A stretch of 64,000 nt of DNA from Kribbella sp. ALI-6-A (GTDB taxonomy: Bacteria > Actinomycetota > Actinomycetes > Propionibacteriales > Kribbellaceae). The notes beneath the pieces are model-generated. The model saw only the letters and a program-made list of their open reading frames with translations, made no database searches and was not told where the DNA came from. The stretch lies in contig NZ_MTQN01000010.1 of assembly GCF_001984195.1 (NCBI RefSeq), positions 1,178,001-1,242,000 on the forward strand, in the 5' to 3' direction. A program made the position numbers and the translations under genes. Below, one piece after another: positions 34,868-42,821 of this stretch; positions within the stretch are counted from its first letter, which is position 1; each line of letters opens with the position of its first letter.

Positions 34868-36238
34868 ATGCCCAGCCAGTCCCTTCGATCCGACGCGGTG
34901 GACGTCGTTCGCACCGTGAGCTTCCCGCTCCTGCTCGTCGTCACCGGGATCGGCCTGCTGCTGATGCCGAGGCTCGTCGGCGCCGACTGGCCCGGCTACA
35001 GCTTGGCGATGATCCTGGTGGTGCTCGTCGCCCTGCCCGCGACCTTCACCCTGACCCTGCTCTCCCTGAAGCCGAGCCGCTTCGCCCGCTGGATCACGGT
35101 CCTCGCGATCGGCGCGTGCGTGATCCGCGTCGTCTGGAGCCTGTACGACGCGGGCGAGCGTGCGACGTACGCCGCGATCGCGCTGGCGCCGTTCCTGCTG
35201 ATTCTCGGGATCGCCGTCGTCCTGCTCGCGTATTCGTGGCCGAAGGCAACCACGCGGGAGCTGGCCGAGGCCGCTCGGCGCAACGGCTGGCAGGTTTTCC
35301 GCGAGTTCCCCGATGGGCGTCGGGCGGCTGCTCGGCCGGTAGTCTCCGGCGTCTACGGCGAAGTGCCCAGATCGTCCTCGATCCCGTCCGGCGCCGAGGG
35401 ATCCACGGCGCCCCAGCCTGGCGCGGGAGACACCAGGGCCCTCCAGCCTGGCGTCGACGGCACCGGAATGCTCACCCTGCCCTCCACCCCGCTCCCGCTG
35501 CCCATCGGACGGCGCCCGGTCGTGCGCAACGTCGTACTGGCTGACCAGGGCCTCGCCTTCGAAGCGCGCTGGCTGGAGTGGCACGGCATTGTGTGCCGTC
35601 GACGACGACTCGCGGTGTTCGTCGGCCGACCGTTGGAGCGGGAGCTGCCGGCACTGGAGGTCCGCCCCGGACGTGGCCTGACACGCTCGGATCTGTCACT
35701 TGAGAGCGCCGAGTTCAACCGTTCGTACGACGTGATCGGCGAGGACGCGCGGTACCTGATGGCGATGCTGCAGCCGCGAGTGATGCAAGCGTTGCTCGAC
35801 AGCAACCCGATCGGTCTCGTCGTCGACGGCGACGCACTTGTCGCCTACACCGAGCGGCGCCTCGACGTCGGCACGCTGACCCGCGGCATGACCCTCATCG
35901 CACGCCTCAACGGCCTGATTCCGCAGCACGTCTACGGCCAGTGGGGCGGAAGCAAACCGTCGCCAACCTCGAAGCTGCGATTCGCCGGCCGCGGCACCGC
36001 GCTCACGATCGGCAAGGTCCTGCTGCGATGCCTGGCACTCTCGACCGGCCTCCTGGGCCTCGCCCTCGCCGCCTGCCTGGCAGCCGCAGCAGCCGAGGCC
36101 CAAGCCACCAATACGCCCTTCACCCCACCCCGATCACTCAGCTCCCTGCTGATCGCCATCGCCGTCCTCGCCGGCCTGTGCACCGCCGCAGGCCTCGCCT
36201 CAAGACCCCGATCGGCTCACGGCTCCGCATCGGCGTAG
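34868..36238 (+). CDS. multi-pass membrane protein of unknown function
   Basis: A 456-aa protein. Three or four transmembrane segments lie in the first 115 residues (FPLLLVVTGIGLLLMPRL; SLAMILVVLVALPATFTLTL; ITVLAIGACVIRVVW; FLLILGIAVVLLAYSW) and two at the C-terminus. The large central soluble part contains SAEFNRSYDVIGEDARYLMA and MLQPRVMQALLD, a pattern I have seen in DUF3137-like actinobacterial membrane proteins. A low-complexity linker (about 175-210) has two PQPGAG/LQPGV-type copies. ATG 34868. The last 22 nt overlap the convergent PhyH gene. Confidence 0.75.
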   Translation: MPSQSLRSDAVDVVRTVSFPLLLVVTGIGLLLMPRLVGADWPGYSLAMILVVLVALPATFTLTLLSLKPSRFARWITVLAIGACVIRVVWSLYDAGERATYAAIALAPFLLILGIAVVLLAYSWPKATTRELAEAARRNGWQVFREFPDGRRAAARPVVSGVYGEVPRSSSIPSGAEGSTAPQPGAGDTRALQPGVDGTGMLTLPSTPLPLPIGRRPVVRNVVLADQGLAFEARWLEWHGIVCRRRRLAVFVGRPLERELPALEVRPGRGLTRSDLSLESAEFNRSYDVIGEDARYLMAMLQPRVMQALLDSNPIGLVVDGDALVAYTERRLDVGTLTRGMTLIARLNGLIPQHVYGQWGGSKPSPTSKLRFAGRGTALTIGKVLLRCLALSTGLLGLALAACLAAAAAEAQATNTPFTPPRSLSSLLIAIAVLAGLCTAAGLASRPRSAHGSASA

Positions 36239-37017
36239 TCCCCACACGGCCCACCCCCGACCGCCGCGGCGATGGACACCGTCCGCCGATCCGGCCGCAC
36301 CAGCGGGTCGTAGAACGCCGCGATCTCAGTGCTTGCCTCTGGCACGTAATGGAAGATCAGTGACCGCCGGAACCGGTCGGCGCTGGTGTTCGGCCGCGAC
36401 CCGTGCACGACGCTGCCGTGGAAAAACAGCACGTCCCCTGCCGTCATCTTGGTCTGCACCTTGCGCATTCCAGCCGGCACCGGAACCTCGACGTCGGTGA
36501 ACGACTCGCTCAGATCCGCCGGCTCCGGACACACCAGCTCGGTCCGATGCGACCCCGGGACGACGGCCAGGCCGCCGTTGTCCGCGTCCACGTCGTCGAC
36601 CGCGATCCACGCGGCCAGGCAGGTCTCCGGGTCGGCGCGCAGGAACGTGTTGTCCTGGTGCAGCGCCTGTCCGCGGGCGCCCGGCGGCTTGAAGTAGAAC
36701 ATCGACTGGGCCCCGAGCGCGGGCCCGATCAAGGCGGTCACGACATCGAGGATCCGGCTGTCGAGCATCAGCTCCAGCGACAGCCGGCCGGCCTCGATAT
36801 CGGTCCGCCGGTGGGGGTGCACGAAGCGCGGGTACTTCGCCAGGGGGTCCGTCACGGGCACCCCATCGTCGATCGCCAGCGAATGATCGACCGCGACCTG
36901 GTGCATGAAAACGGTTCTGATCCGCTCCACTTCAGCCGGGCTGATCAGCCCAGGGACCTGCACGACTCCTTCCCGCTGATAGACGTCGGCCAGGGTCTCG
37001 GATGCGGTGCTCGTCAT
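36217..37017 (-). CDS. phytanoyl-CoA dioxygenase (PhyH) family Fe(II)/2-oxoglutarate oxygenase
   Basis: A 266-aa non-heme iron dioxygenase. The iron-binding triad is visible: QALHQDNTFL (H-x-D) and the distal His in FFHGSVVHGSRPN, followed by RFRRSL, whose Arg would bind 2-oxoglutarate. LAAWIAVDDVDADNGGLAVV is the usual core stretch. Substrates vary widely (phytanoyl-CoA, hydroxylated secondary metabolites, sugars), so none is assigned. It starts divergently from an AraC regulator, with 49 nt between them, a very common pairing for this family. Confidence 0.9.
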   Translation of the reverse strand: MTSTASETLADVYQREGVVQVPGLISPAEVERIRTVFMHQVAVDHSLAIDDGVPVTDPLAKYPRFVHPHRRTDIEAGRLSLELMLDSRILDVVTALIGPALGAQSMFYFKPPGARGQALHQDNTFLRADPETCLAAWIAVDDVDADNGGLAVVPGSHRTELVCPEPADLSESFTDVEVPVPAGMRKVQTKMTAGDVLFFHGSVVHGSRPNTSADRFRRSLIFHYVPEASTEIAAFYDPLVRPDRRTVSIAAAVGGGPCGDYADAEP

Positions 37018-37052
37018 GGTTCGAGTCTGCGCGTCCGCGCCGGGGGAGTGGA

Positions 37053-37058
37053 TAACCT
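37053..37058 (+). promoter_or_regulatory. -10 element (TAACCT) of the leaderless araC-type gene
   Basis: TAACCT ends 8 nt before GTG 37067. It lies only 36 nt from the divergent PhyH start, so both promoters share this 49-bp gap. Confidence 0.45.
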
Positions 37059-37066
37059 ATCGAACT

Positions 37067-37885
37067 GTGAACCTTCGAGATTCTGCTAGACCTGACTCGT
37101 TCACGCCGACCGTCCGGCGGTTGATGGTCGGCGAGTTCGACGAGGGCCCGGACTACTCGACGTACCGGCGCCGTGGCACCACCGACTGGCTGCTGATCCA
37201 CACCCTGGGCGGCCGCGGGCGCTTCGGTACGGCGTACGAGGACGTGGTCGCCGATCCCGAGAGCCTCACGCTGGTTCGCCCCGGCACGCTGCACGACTAC
37301 GGCGTCGAGTCCGAGTTGCGGCACTGGCACTTCCTCTTCGCCCACTTCCACCCCAAGCCGGACTGGTTGCCCCTGCTCGACTGGCCCGAAGCCGCGCCGG
37401 GCATCCTGCAGCTCCACCCGAGCGAGCACGCCGCCGACCGGATTGCGAGCAACCTCGCCGCGGCCGTCCGCCACCAGTCCAGCGTGCTGGCGCAGGGAGA
37501 GCTGCTCGCGCTCAACGCACTGGAGGCCGCCCTGCTCTGGGCCGACACCCAGAACCCAAAGGCGATCCGGATCGACGACCGCCTGCTGCGCGCGATCGAG
37601 CTGGTCGACCGCGACCTCAAGGCTGACCTCGGCGTCCCGCGGCTGGCCCGGGCGGCCAGTCTGTCGCCGTCCCGCTTCGCCCACCTGTTCCGCGCCCAGC
37701 TCGGCGTGACGCCTCAGCAGTTCGTCGAACGCCGCCGGCTCGAGGCGGCGCGCCGCCTGCTCGAGCTGACCACGCGCCCGATCTCCTCGGTCGCCGCGGA
37801 GGTCGGCTTCACCAACCCGCTCTACTTCTCCACGCGCTTCCGGCACCACACCGGCGCCACTCCCACGGCGTACCGGAGGGGCTGA
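37067..37885 (+). CDS. AraC family transcriptional regulator
   Basis: A 272-aa regulator with a cupin-like sensor domain (about 15-160: LLIHTLGGRGRFGTA, LTLVRPGTLHDYGVE, HWHFLFAHFHP) and a C-terminal double helix-turn-helix (about 175-272: GVPRLARAASLSPSRFAHLF, then ISSVAAEVGFTNPLYFSTRF). The sensor probably binds a sugar or similar small ligand. GTG 37067 is favoured by the leaderless spacing; an upstream in-frame ATG (37007) would overlap the divergent gene. Probable activator of the PhyH gene. Confidence 0.9.
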   Translation: MNLRDSARPDSFTPTVRRLMVGEFDEGPDYSTYRRRGTTDWLLIHTLGGRGRFGTAYEDVVADPESLTLVRPGTLHDYGVESELRHWHFLFAHFHPKPDWLPLLDWPEAAPGILQLHPSEHAADRIASNLAAAVRHQSSVLAQGELLALNALEAALLWADTQNPKAIRIDDRLLRAIELVDRDLKADLGVPRLARAASLSPSRFAHLFRAQLGVTPQQFVERRRLEAARRLLELTTRPISSVAAEVGFTNPLYFSTRFRHHTGATPTAYRRG

Positions 37886-37906
37886 GCGCGGTACCGATCA
37901 GGAACT

Positions 37907-37920
37907 CCCGGTGCACCGGG
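37907..37920. terminator. perfect 14-bp palindrome after the AraC-type gene
   Basis: CCCGGTGCACCGGG, 21 nt past the stop. It may end the regulator's transcript, but it is short and lacks a loop, so an operator for the next operon is also possible. Confidence 0.35.
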
Positions 37921-37987
37921 TCGGCATTCTTCGCGCACTTCGCGTCCGAAAGGGCGAGATCGGGCGACCGTTGGGGGTGCCGGGCTC

Positions 37988-37993
37988 TACTCT
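37988..37993 (+). promoter_or_regulatory. -10 element (TACTCT) of a probable leaderless ABC-transporter operon
   Basis: TACTCT ends 6 nt before ATG 38000. It is the same hexamer and nearly the same spacing as at the ethylmalonyl-CoA mutase gene (7735-7740). Confidence 0.5.
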
Positions 37994-37999
37994 GCTGGC

Positions 38000-38860
38000 A
38001 TGAATCTTCGGACTGCCGTGGCGATGCTCGCCACCCTGGTCGTTGTCGGGCTCTCCGCGTGCGCGCCGGAGGACGAGTCGTCCGGTACGCCGAGCACGCC
38101 GTCCGGGCCCAATGCCTGCAGCAAGGAGAAGCTCGCGCTGAAAACGCCGGGCGCGTTCACGGTCGGCACCGACAAGCCGGCCTACGCCCCTTGGTTCGTC
38201 GACGACGACCCGAGCAACGGCAAGGGGTACGAGTCGGCGGTGACGTATGCGGTCGCCGAGCACCTCGGCTTCGCGGCGAGCGAGGTGAAGTGGCTGACCG
38301 TGCAGTTCAACGCGGCGTTCGCGCCCGGGCCGAAGAAGTTCGACCTGGACGTCAACCAGATCTCGATCTCGGAGGACCGGCGCAAGGCGGTCGACTTCTC
38401 CTCCGGGTACTACGACGTCCGGCAGACCGTGATCACGACGGCCGGCAGCAAGATCGCCGGTGCCAAGTCCGTCGCCGAGCTCGCCGACGCCAAACTCGGC
38501 GCGCAGGTCGGCACGACCAGCTACACGGCGCTGCGCGACGTGGTCAAGCCGAAGCAGACCCCGGCGGTGTTCGACACCAACGACCTGGCGGTGCAGGCGC
38601 TGAAGAACAAGCAGATCGACGGCATCGTGGTCGACCTGCCCACCGGCTTCTACATGACCGCCGCCCAGCTCGACAACGGCGAGATCGTCGGCCAGCTCCC
38701 GGCCGGCGGCCAGTCCGAGCAGTTCGGCTTCGTCCTGGAGAAGGGATCGGCCCTGACACCGTGCGTGTCCCGGGCCGTTGACGCGCTGAAGGCCGACGGC
38801 ACCCTCGCGAAACTGCAGCAGCAGTACCTCACCGCCGAAGGCGCCCCGGAACTCTCGTGA
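38000..38860 (+). CDS. polar amino acid ABC transporter substrate-binding lipoprotein
   Basis: A 286-aa family 3 solute-binding protein. The lipoprotein signal is LVVVGLSAC, with Cys at about 21. The mature domain shows GAFTVGTDKPAYAPWF, GYESAVTYAVAEHLGF, DLDVNQISISEDRRKAVDFS and KLGAQVGTTSYTAL, as in GlnH/FliY-type binding proteins. First gene of a three-gene operon: GTGA overlaps with the permease start, and ATGA joins permease and ATPase. The amino acid cannot be named from sequence. Confidence 0.92.
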   Translation: MNLRTAVAMLATLVVVGLSACAPEDESSGTPSTPSGPNACSKEKLALKTPGAFTVGTDKPAYAPWFVDDDPSNGKGYESAVTYAVAEHLGFAASEVKWLTVQFNAAFAPGPKKFDLDVNQISISEDRRKAVDFSSGYYDVRQTVITTAGSKIAGAKSVAELADAKLGAQVGTTSYTALRDVVKPKQTPAVFDTNDLAVQALKNKQIDGIVVDLPTGFYMTAAQLDNGEIVGQLPAGGQSEQFGFVLEKGSALTPCVSRAVDALKADGTLAKLQQQYLTAEGAPELS

Positions 38861-39708
38861 GCGAGTGGCAACCGTCGGCGCTGCAACAGGAGCGCCTGGC
38901 GTACCGGCGTCGACGGACGGTTCGGTCGGGGGTGATCGCCGCCGTCAGCACCGTCGTACTGGTCGGACTGCTGGTGGTCGGGGTCGGCTCCACGCCCGGC
39001 TGGCCCCGGGTGCGTGAGACCTTCTTCGACGTCGAGCGCGGTTGGGAGGCGCTCCCGGTCGTTGCCCAGGGCCTCTGGTTGAACGTCCGGGTGATGCTGG
39101 TCTGCGCCGTCCTGATCGTCGTCCTCGGTCTGACGCTGGCGATCCTGCGGACCCTGCGCGGCCCGATCTTCTTCCCGCTGCGCATCTTCGCCGCGGCGTA
39201 CACCGACATCTTCCGCGGTCTCCCGCTGCTGCTGGTGATCTTCCTACTCGGCTTCGGCGTCCCCGCTCTCCAGTTGCGCGGCCTGCCCAACCAGGCGGTG
39301 ATCTGGGGTGGCGCGGCGTTGGTGCTGACCTACTCGTCGTACGTCGCCGAGGTCTTCCGCGCCGGCATCGAGTCGATCCATCCGTCCCAGCGCGCCGCCG
39401 CGCGATCGCTCGGGCTCTCGCACCGGCAGACCCTGCGCTTCGTCGTACTGCCGCAAGCCGTTCGCCGCGTCCTGCCGCCGCTGCTCAACGATTTCGTCTC
39501 CCTGCAGAAGGACTCCGGCCTGATCGCCGTGCTCGGCGTGATCGACGCGATCCGCGCCGCCCAGTTGGAGACCGCCGAGGACTTCAACTTCACCCCGTAC
39601 GTCGTGGCGGGCATCCTGTTCGTCGCACTGACGATCCCGTTGACCCGCCTGACCGACTGGGTCGCGCGCCGGCAAGGCTGGTACGGCGGAGGAGGTGGTC
39701 CCGTATGA
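38857..39708 (+). CDS. amino acid ABC transporter permease
   Basis: A 283-aa HisM/GlnP-type permease. An N-terminal cytoplasmic stretch (QERLAYRRRRTVRSG) is followed by about five transmembrane segments (VIAAVSTVVLVGLLVVGVG; LWLNVRVMLVCAVLIVVLGL). The EAA-type loop AARSLGLSHRQTLRFVVLPQ is present. The GTG start at 38857 overlaps the previous TGA by 4 nt. The first transmembrane helix lies far from the first EAA-bearing part, as usual in family members with an extended N-terminus. Confidence 0.92.
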   Translation: MSEWQPSALQQERLAYRRRRTVRSGVIAAVSTVVLVGLLVVGVGSTPGWPRVRETFFDVERGWEALPVVAQGLWLNVRVMLVCAVLIVVLGLTLAILRTLRGPIFFPLRIFAAAYTDIFRGLPLLLVIFLLGFGVPALQLRGLPNQAVIWGGAALVLTYSSYVAEVFRAGIESIHPSQRAAARSLGLSHRQTLRFVVLPQAVRRVLPPLLNDFVSLQKDSGLIAVLGVIDAIRAAQLETAEDFNFTPYVVAGILFVALTIPLTRLTDWVARRQGWYGGGGGPV

Positions 39709-40448
39709 CCCTGCTGTCACTGCGCGGCGTGCGCAAGACGTACGGCGCGAACGTGGTGCTCGACAACTTCGACCTGGACGTCGAAGCGGGCCAGTGCGTG
39801 GTCCTGATCGGCGCTTCCGGCTCCGGGAAATCCACCTTACTGCGCTGCGTCAACCTGCTGGAAACCGTCGACGACGGCGTGATCGAACTCGACGGCGAGG
39901 ACATCACCGACCCCCGGGCCGACGCCGACCGGATCCGCTCCGGCATCGGCATCGTCTTCCAGTCCTACAACCTGTTCCCGCACCTGTCGGTCCTCGACAA
40001 CGTCACGCTCGCCCCGATCCGGGTCCACGGCGTCCCGAAAGCCGAAGCCCGCAGCCGAGCCCTCGCGATGCTCGACCGAGTAGGCCTCGCCGACAAGGCC
40101 ACCGCCCGCCCCGACAATCTCTCCGGCGGCCAGCAACAACGCGCCGCCATCGCCCGGGCCCTGGTCAACAACCCGAAACTGATGCTGCTCGACGAGGTCA
40201 CTTCAGCCCTGGACCCCGAACTCGTCGGCGAAGTCCTCGACCTGCTGCGCGAACTCAAGTCCGACGGCATCACCATGCTCATCTGCACCCACGAAATGAC
40301 CTTCGCCCGCCAGGTCGCCGACCAGGTCTGCTTCCTCGACCAGGGCAGACTCCTCGAGTCCGGCCCACCGTCCCAGGTCCTCGGCCAACCTCGCGAACCC
40401 CGCACCCAGGAGTTCCTCAGCCGAATCATCAACGCGGGCCGCCTGTAG
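39705..40448 (+). CDS. amino acid ABC transporter ATP-binding protein
   Basis: A 247-aa ATPase of the GlnQ type. Walker A GASGSGKST (about 34-42), Q-loop GIVFQSYNLFPHLSV, signature LSGGQQQR, Walker B LMLLDEVTSALDPE and the switch His in ICTHEMTFA are all intact. ATGA at 39705-39708 overlaps the permease stop. Twelve bases after its TAG stop (position 40460) a 14-bp tandem repeat array begins. Confidence 0.95.
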   Translation: MTLLSLRGVRKTYGANVVLDNFDLDVEAGQCVVLIGASGSGKSTLLRCVNLLETVDDGVIELDGEDITDPRADADRIRSGIGIVFQSYNLFPHLSVLDNVTLAPIRVHGVPKAEARSRALAMLDRVGLADKATARPDNLSGGQQQRAAIARALVNNPKLMLLDEVTSALDPELVGEVLDLLRELKSDGITMLICTHEMTFARQVADQVCFLDQGRLLESGPPSQVLGQPREPRTQEFLSRIINAGRL

Positions 40449-40459
40449 AGCTTGGCTCG

Positions 40460-40585
40460 AAGTACAAAGACAGAAGTACAAAGACAGAAGTACAAAGACA
40501 GAAGTACAAAGACAGAAGTACAAAGACAGAAGTACAAAGACAGAAGTACAAAGACAGAAGTACAAAGACAGAAGTACAAAGACAG
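40460..40585. repeat. nine perfect tandem copies of a 14-bp AT-rich unit
   Basis: Unit AAGTACAAAGACAG, repeated nine times without a mismatch (126 bp), 5/14 GC in a genome near 70 percent GC. The array starts 11 nt after the ABC ATPase stop. The unit has no stop codon in any frame of either strand. Because 14 is not a multiple of 3, all frames of one strand give the same 14-residue peptide cycle in different phase. There are no spacers, so it is not CRISPR. It looks like a VNTR or an iteron-type binding array. Confidence 0.97.
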
Positions 40586-40807
40586 AGGTTCCTGGTTGCC
40601 GCTGCCCTGATGGTGACCGTGAGCTGCGGGGCGCGGCAACCCCCCACGGCGTGTGGGCTGCTGCGTGGTGCGGTGTCATCGCGGACATGTTGGTCGGCTG
40701 GAGAACGCGGCGCCCGCAACGTTGCGGTCAGCACCAGCTGCCGCTGCATTCGTCGCGCGTGTGCCGGTCGACGAACTGCGTGCGCGCTCGGTGCGGACCG
40801 CGTGGAC
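40586..40807. other. gene-poor stretch between the repeat array and the HxlR gene
   Basis: About 220 nt of normal high-GC sequence. The plus strand is open and reads VAAALMVTVSCGARQ just after the repeats, which looks like a lipobox, but the frame runs antisense into the HxlR gene and has no start of its own. No gene is called here. Confidence 0.5.
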
Positions 40808-41188
40808 TCACGGCCGCGGCATCGCCGCGGCGTCCTGGTGGTCGACCATCTGGATCTGCTGGCGGCGGATTCGGCTCGAACCCCACTGGCCGAGCGGCGT
40901 GAGTGCTGCGTTGAGGGCGCGGCCGTCGTCGGTCAACGAGTACTCGACGCGTGGCGGCACCTCGGCGTACACGGTGCGGATGACGAGGCCGTCCTCTTCC
41001 ATCTCGCGCAGGTGCTGGGTCAGCATCTTCTCGCTGACGCCGGGGAGCCCGCGGCGCAGTTCGGCGAAGCGGCGGATGCCGTGTTCGTCGAGTTCCCAGA
41101 GGATCAAGCCTTTCCACTTGCCGCTCACGACGTCGAGGGCCGCGTCGATGCCGCAGATGTACGGACCCTGCCGAGCTGACTTCGCCAT
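40808..41188 (-). CDS. HxlR family transcriptional regulator
   Basis: A 126-aa winged-helix regulator. It has the family N-terminus with a lone Cys in YICGIDAALDVVSGKWKGLI, then LWELDEHGIRRFAELRRGLP, GVSEKMLTQHLREMEEDGLV and a beta wing with VPPRVEYSLTDDG. HxlR proteins often sense electrophiles or redox state through that cysteine. ATG 41188; GAGG lies 6-7 nt upstream. It is divergent from the imine-reductase-like gene, its probable target, with 114 nt between. Confidence 0.93.
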   Translation of the reverse strand: MAKSARQGPYICGIDAALDVVSGKWKGLILWELDEHGIRRFAELRRGLPGVSEKMLTQHLREMEEDGLVIRTVYAEVPPRVEYSLTDDGRALNAALTPLGQWGSSRIRRQQIQMVDHQDAAAMPRP

Positions 41189-41204
41189 GGTCGTCCTCAC
41201 TAAC

Positions 41205-41240
41205 CAAAAGGTAAGTATCGCAGTAAATAGTAGGTACTTC
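41205..41240. promoter_or_regulatory. AT-rich divergent promoter/operator region of the HxlR and reductase genes
   Basis: An AT-rich island containing AAGTA (41213-41217) and its complement TACTT (41235-41239), plus GGTA twice. HxlR dimers usually bind such inverted pentamers. Exact -35/-10 boxes could not be fixed. Confidence 0.35.
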
Positions 41241-41302
41241 CCAGACTTCAGGCTACAGCCCAGCATGGTGGTGACGACCTGAACCACTGAACGAGGAGCC
41301 AC

Positions 41303-42193
41303 ATGCCCCACGCCGACCGCACCCCCGTCACGCTCATCGGCCTCGGCCCGATGGGTCAGGCGATGACCCGCACGCTGCTCGCGGCCGGACACCCGGTGAC
41401 CGTCTGGAACCGGACCCCCGCCCGCGCCGCCGACGTCGTGGCCGAGGGCGCCGTACTCACCGCGACCCCGGCCGAAGCCGTCGAAGCCAGCGAGCTGGTC
41501 ATCCTCAGCCTCACCGACTACCAGGCGATGTACGACGTACTCGGTCCGGCGACCGGCTCGCTGAAAGGCCGGACCGTCGTCAATCTCAGCTCCGACACCC
41601 CGGATCGCACCCGCGAGGCCGCGGAGTGGGCTGCCGAGCACGGCGCGACCTTGCTGACCGGTGGCGTGATGATCCCAGCGCCGATGGTCGGCACCGAGGA
41701 GGCGTTCGTCTACTACAGCGGCCCGAGCGAGGTCCTCGAGCAGCATCGGGCGATCCTGTCCCTGATCGGTACGCCGCGGTTCCTGGGCGAGGACCCGGGC
41801 CTGGCGCAGCTGATGTACCAGGCGCAGCTCGACGTCTTCCTGACCACGCTGTCGTCACTGATGCACGCGACGGCTCTGCTCGGCACGGCGGGTGTGACCG
41901 CGTCCGAGGCGCTGCCCGAGCTGATCGGAATGGTCCGTGGCATCCCGTCGATCATGGAAGCGGGCGCCGAGAACCCCGGCGCGGACATCGACGCCGGCAA
42001 GCACCCCGGCGATCTGAGCACGATCACCATGATGGGCGCGACCGCCGATCACATCGTCGGCGCGAGCGAAGCCGCCGGCGTCGACCTCGGCCTGCCGCGG
42101 GCGGTGCAGGCGCACTACCGCCGCGCGATCGAGGACGGCTTCGGCGGGGACAACTGGACGCGGATCATCGACGGTATTCGCAACCCGCGCTGA
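41303..42193 (+). CDS. NAD(P)-dependent oxidoreductase, imine reductase-like
   Basis: A 296-aa protein of the 6-phosphogluconate/3-hydroxyisobutyrate dehydrogenase superfamily. Rossmann start VTLIGLGPMGQAMTRTLLAA, then VTVWNRTPARA, whose Arg residues suit the NADP phosphate. In place of the usual catalytic Lys of beta-hydroxyacid dehydrogenases it has YQAQLDVFLTTLSSLMHATA, with Asp at the position used by many imine reductases. AACGAGGAG lies 6 nt before ATG 41303. Probably cytoplasmic and induced through the divergent HxlR protein. Confidence 0.85.
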   Translation: MPHADRTPVTLIGLGPMGQAMTRTLLAAGHPVTVWNRTPARAADVVAEGAVLTATPAEAVEASELVILSLTDYQAMYDVLGPATGSLKGRTVVNLSSDTPDRTREAAEWAAEHGATLLTGGVMIPAPMVGTEEAFVYYSGPSEVLEQHRAILSLIGTPRFLGEDPGLAQLMYQAQLDVFLTTLSSLMHATALLGTAGVTASEALPELIGMVRGIPSIMEAGAENPGADIDAGKHPGDLSTITMMGATADHIVGASEAAGVDLGLPRAVQAHYRRAIEDGFGGDNWTRIIDGIRNPR

Positions 42194-42277
42194 TTCCGGC
42201 GATCGACGCCGGCGGACTGCGGCGACGTCTCCCTGCGCGACCGTGGCGGCGGCCGCGCGGGAGACGGCCACGACGTA

Positions 42278-42802
42278 CTAAGCGAAACCCCCGAGCCGCA
42301 CAACGGTCGCCGCCCCGAGGTCGACCACCTGCGCGTCAGGAAACCGCAGATCCGCCCAGAACGCGCCGGGGTCGTCCAGGCCGATAGTTGCTGTCAGCCA
42401 CAAGGTCATCGCCATGCCGTGCGTGGCGATGACCAACGGCTGACCACCAGCCGCCGCGAGCTGTTCCGCGACCCCGGCCCCGAAGCGCTCGACGACCTCA
42501 CCCCTGGCCTCCCAGTCGGCGTGGTCCGCGCCTTGGACGTACGCCAACCGCTGCGTCCGAAAGTCGTCGTCGTACGCCTCGACCCGCGAGATCTCGTCGA
42601 ACCGAGGATCCTGGACAACCTCCCCAGCCGGCTCGACCGTTCCGATCGCCTTCGGCTCCGAACTCGCGACGAGCCGCGCCCCGGTCGGAAGCAGCGAGCA
42701 CAGCTCCCGCGCCGCCTCCCGTCCCTCAGGAGCCAGGACCCAGTCACGCGCAGGCGTGTCAGGACCATGAGCCGGCATCGCGTGGCGCACGAGAATCAGC
42801 AT
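42278..42802 (-). CDS. histidine phosphatase family protein
   Basis: A 174-aa phosphoglycerate mutase-like phosphatase. The nucleophile motif is LILVRHAMPAHG (R-H). The second catalytic His sits in PLVIATHGMAMTLWL, and the phosphate pocket Arg/Glu region is at DPRFDEISRVEAY. Short form, comparable to SixA/CobC-type members. ATG 42802 is chosen; an upstream in-frame TTG at 42814 adds four residues. It is followed closely upstream by the VOC gene on the same strand. Confidence 0.85.
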   Translation of the reverse strand: MLILVRHAMPAHGPDTPARDWVLAPEGREAARELCSLLPTGARLVASSEPKAIGTVEPAGEVVQDPRFDEISRVEAYDDDFRTQRLAYVQGADHADWEARGEVVERFGAGVAEQLAAAGGQPLVIATHGMAMTLWLTATIGLDDPGAFWADLRFPDAQVVDLGAATVVRLGGFA

Positions 42803-42821
42803 CGGCCCAGCCAACCACCGA

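Noticed and set aside
40460-40585. CRISPR array
   Set aside because: The copies are directly adjacent with no spacers, the unit is 14 bp and no cas gene is nearby.
40203-40749. Minus-strand frames with repeated LYFCLCTSVFVL peptide
   Set aside because: Arises only because the 14-bp repeat has no stops; the frames extend antisense into the ABC ATPase and have no start signal. Not called as membrane proteins.
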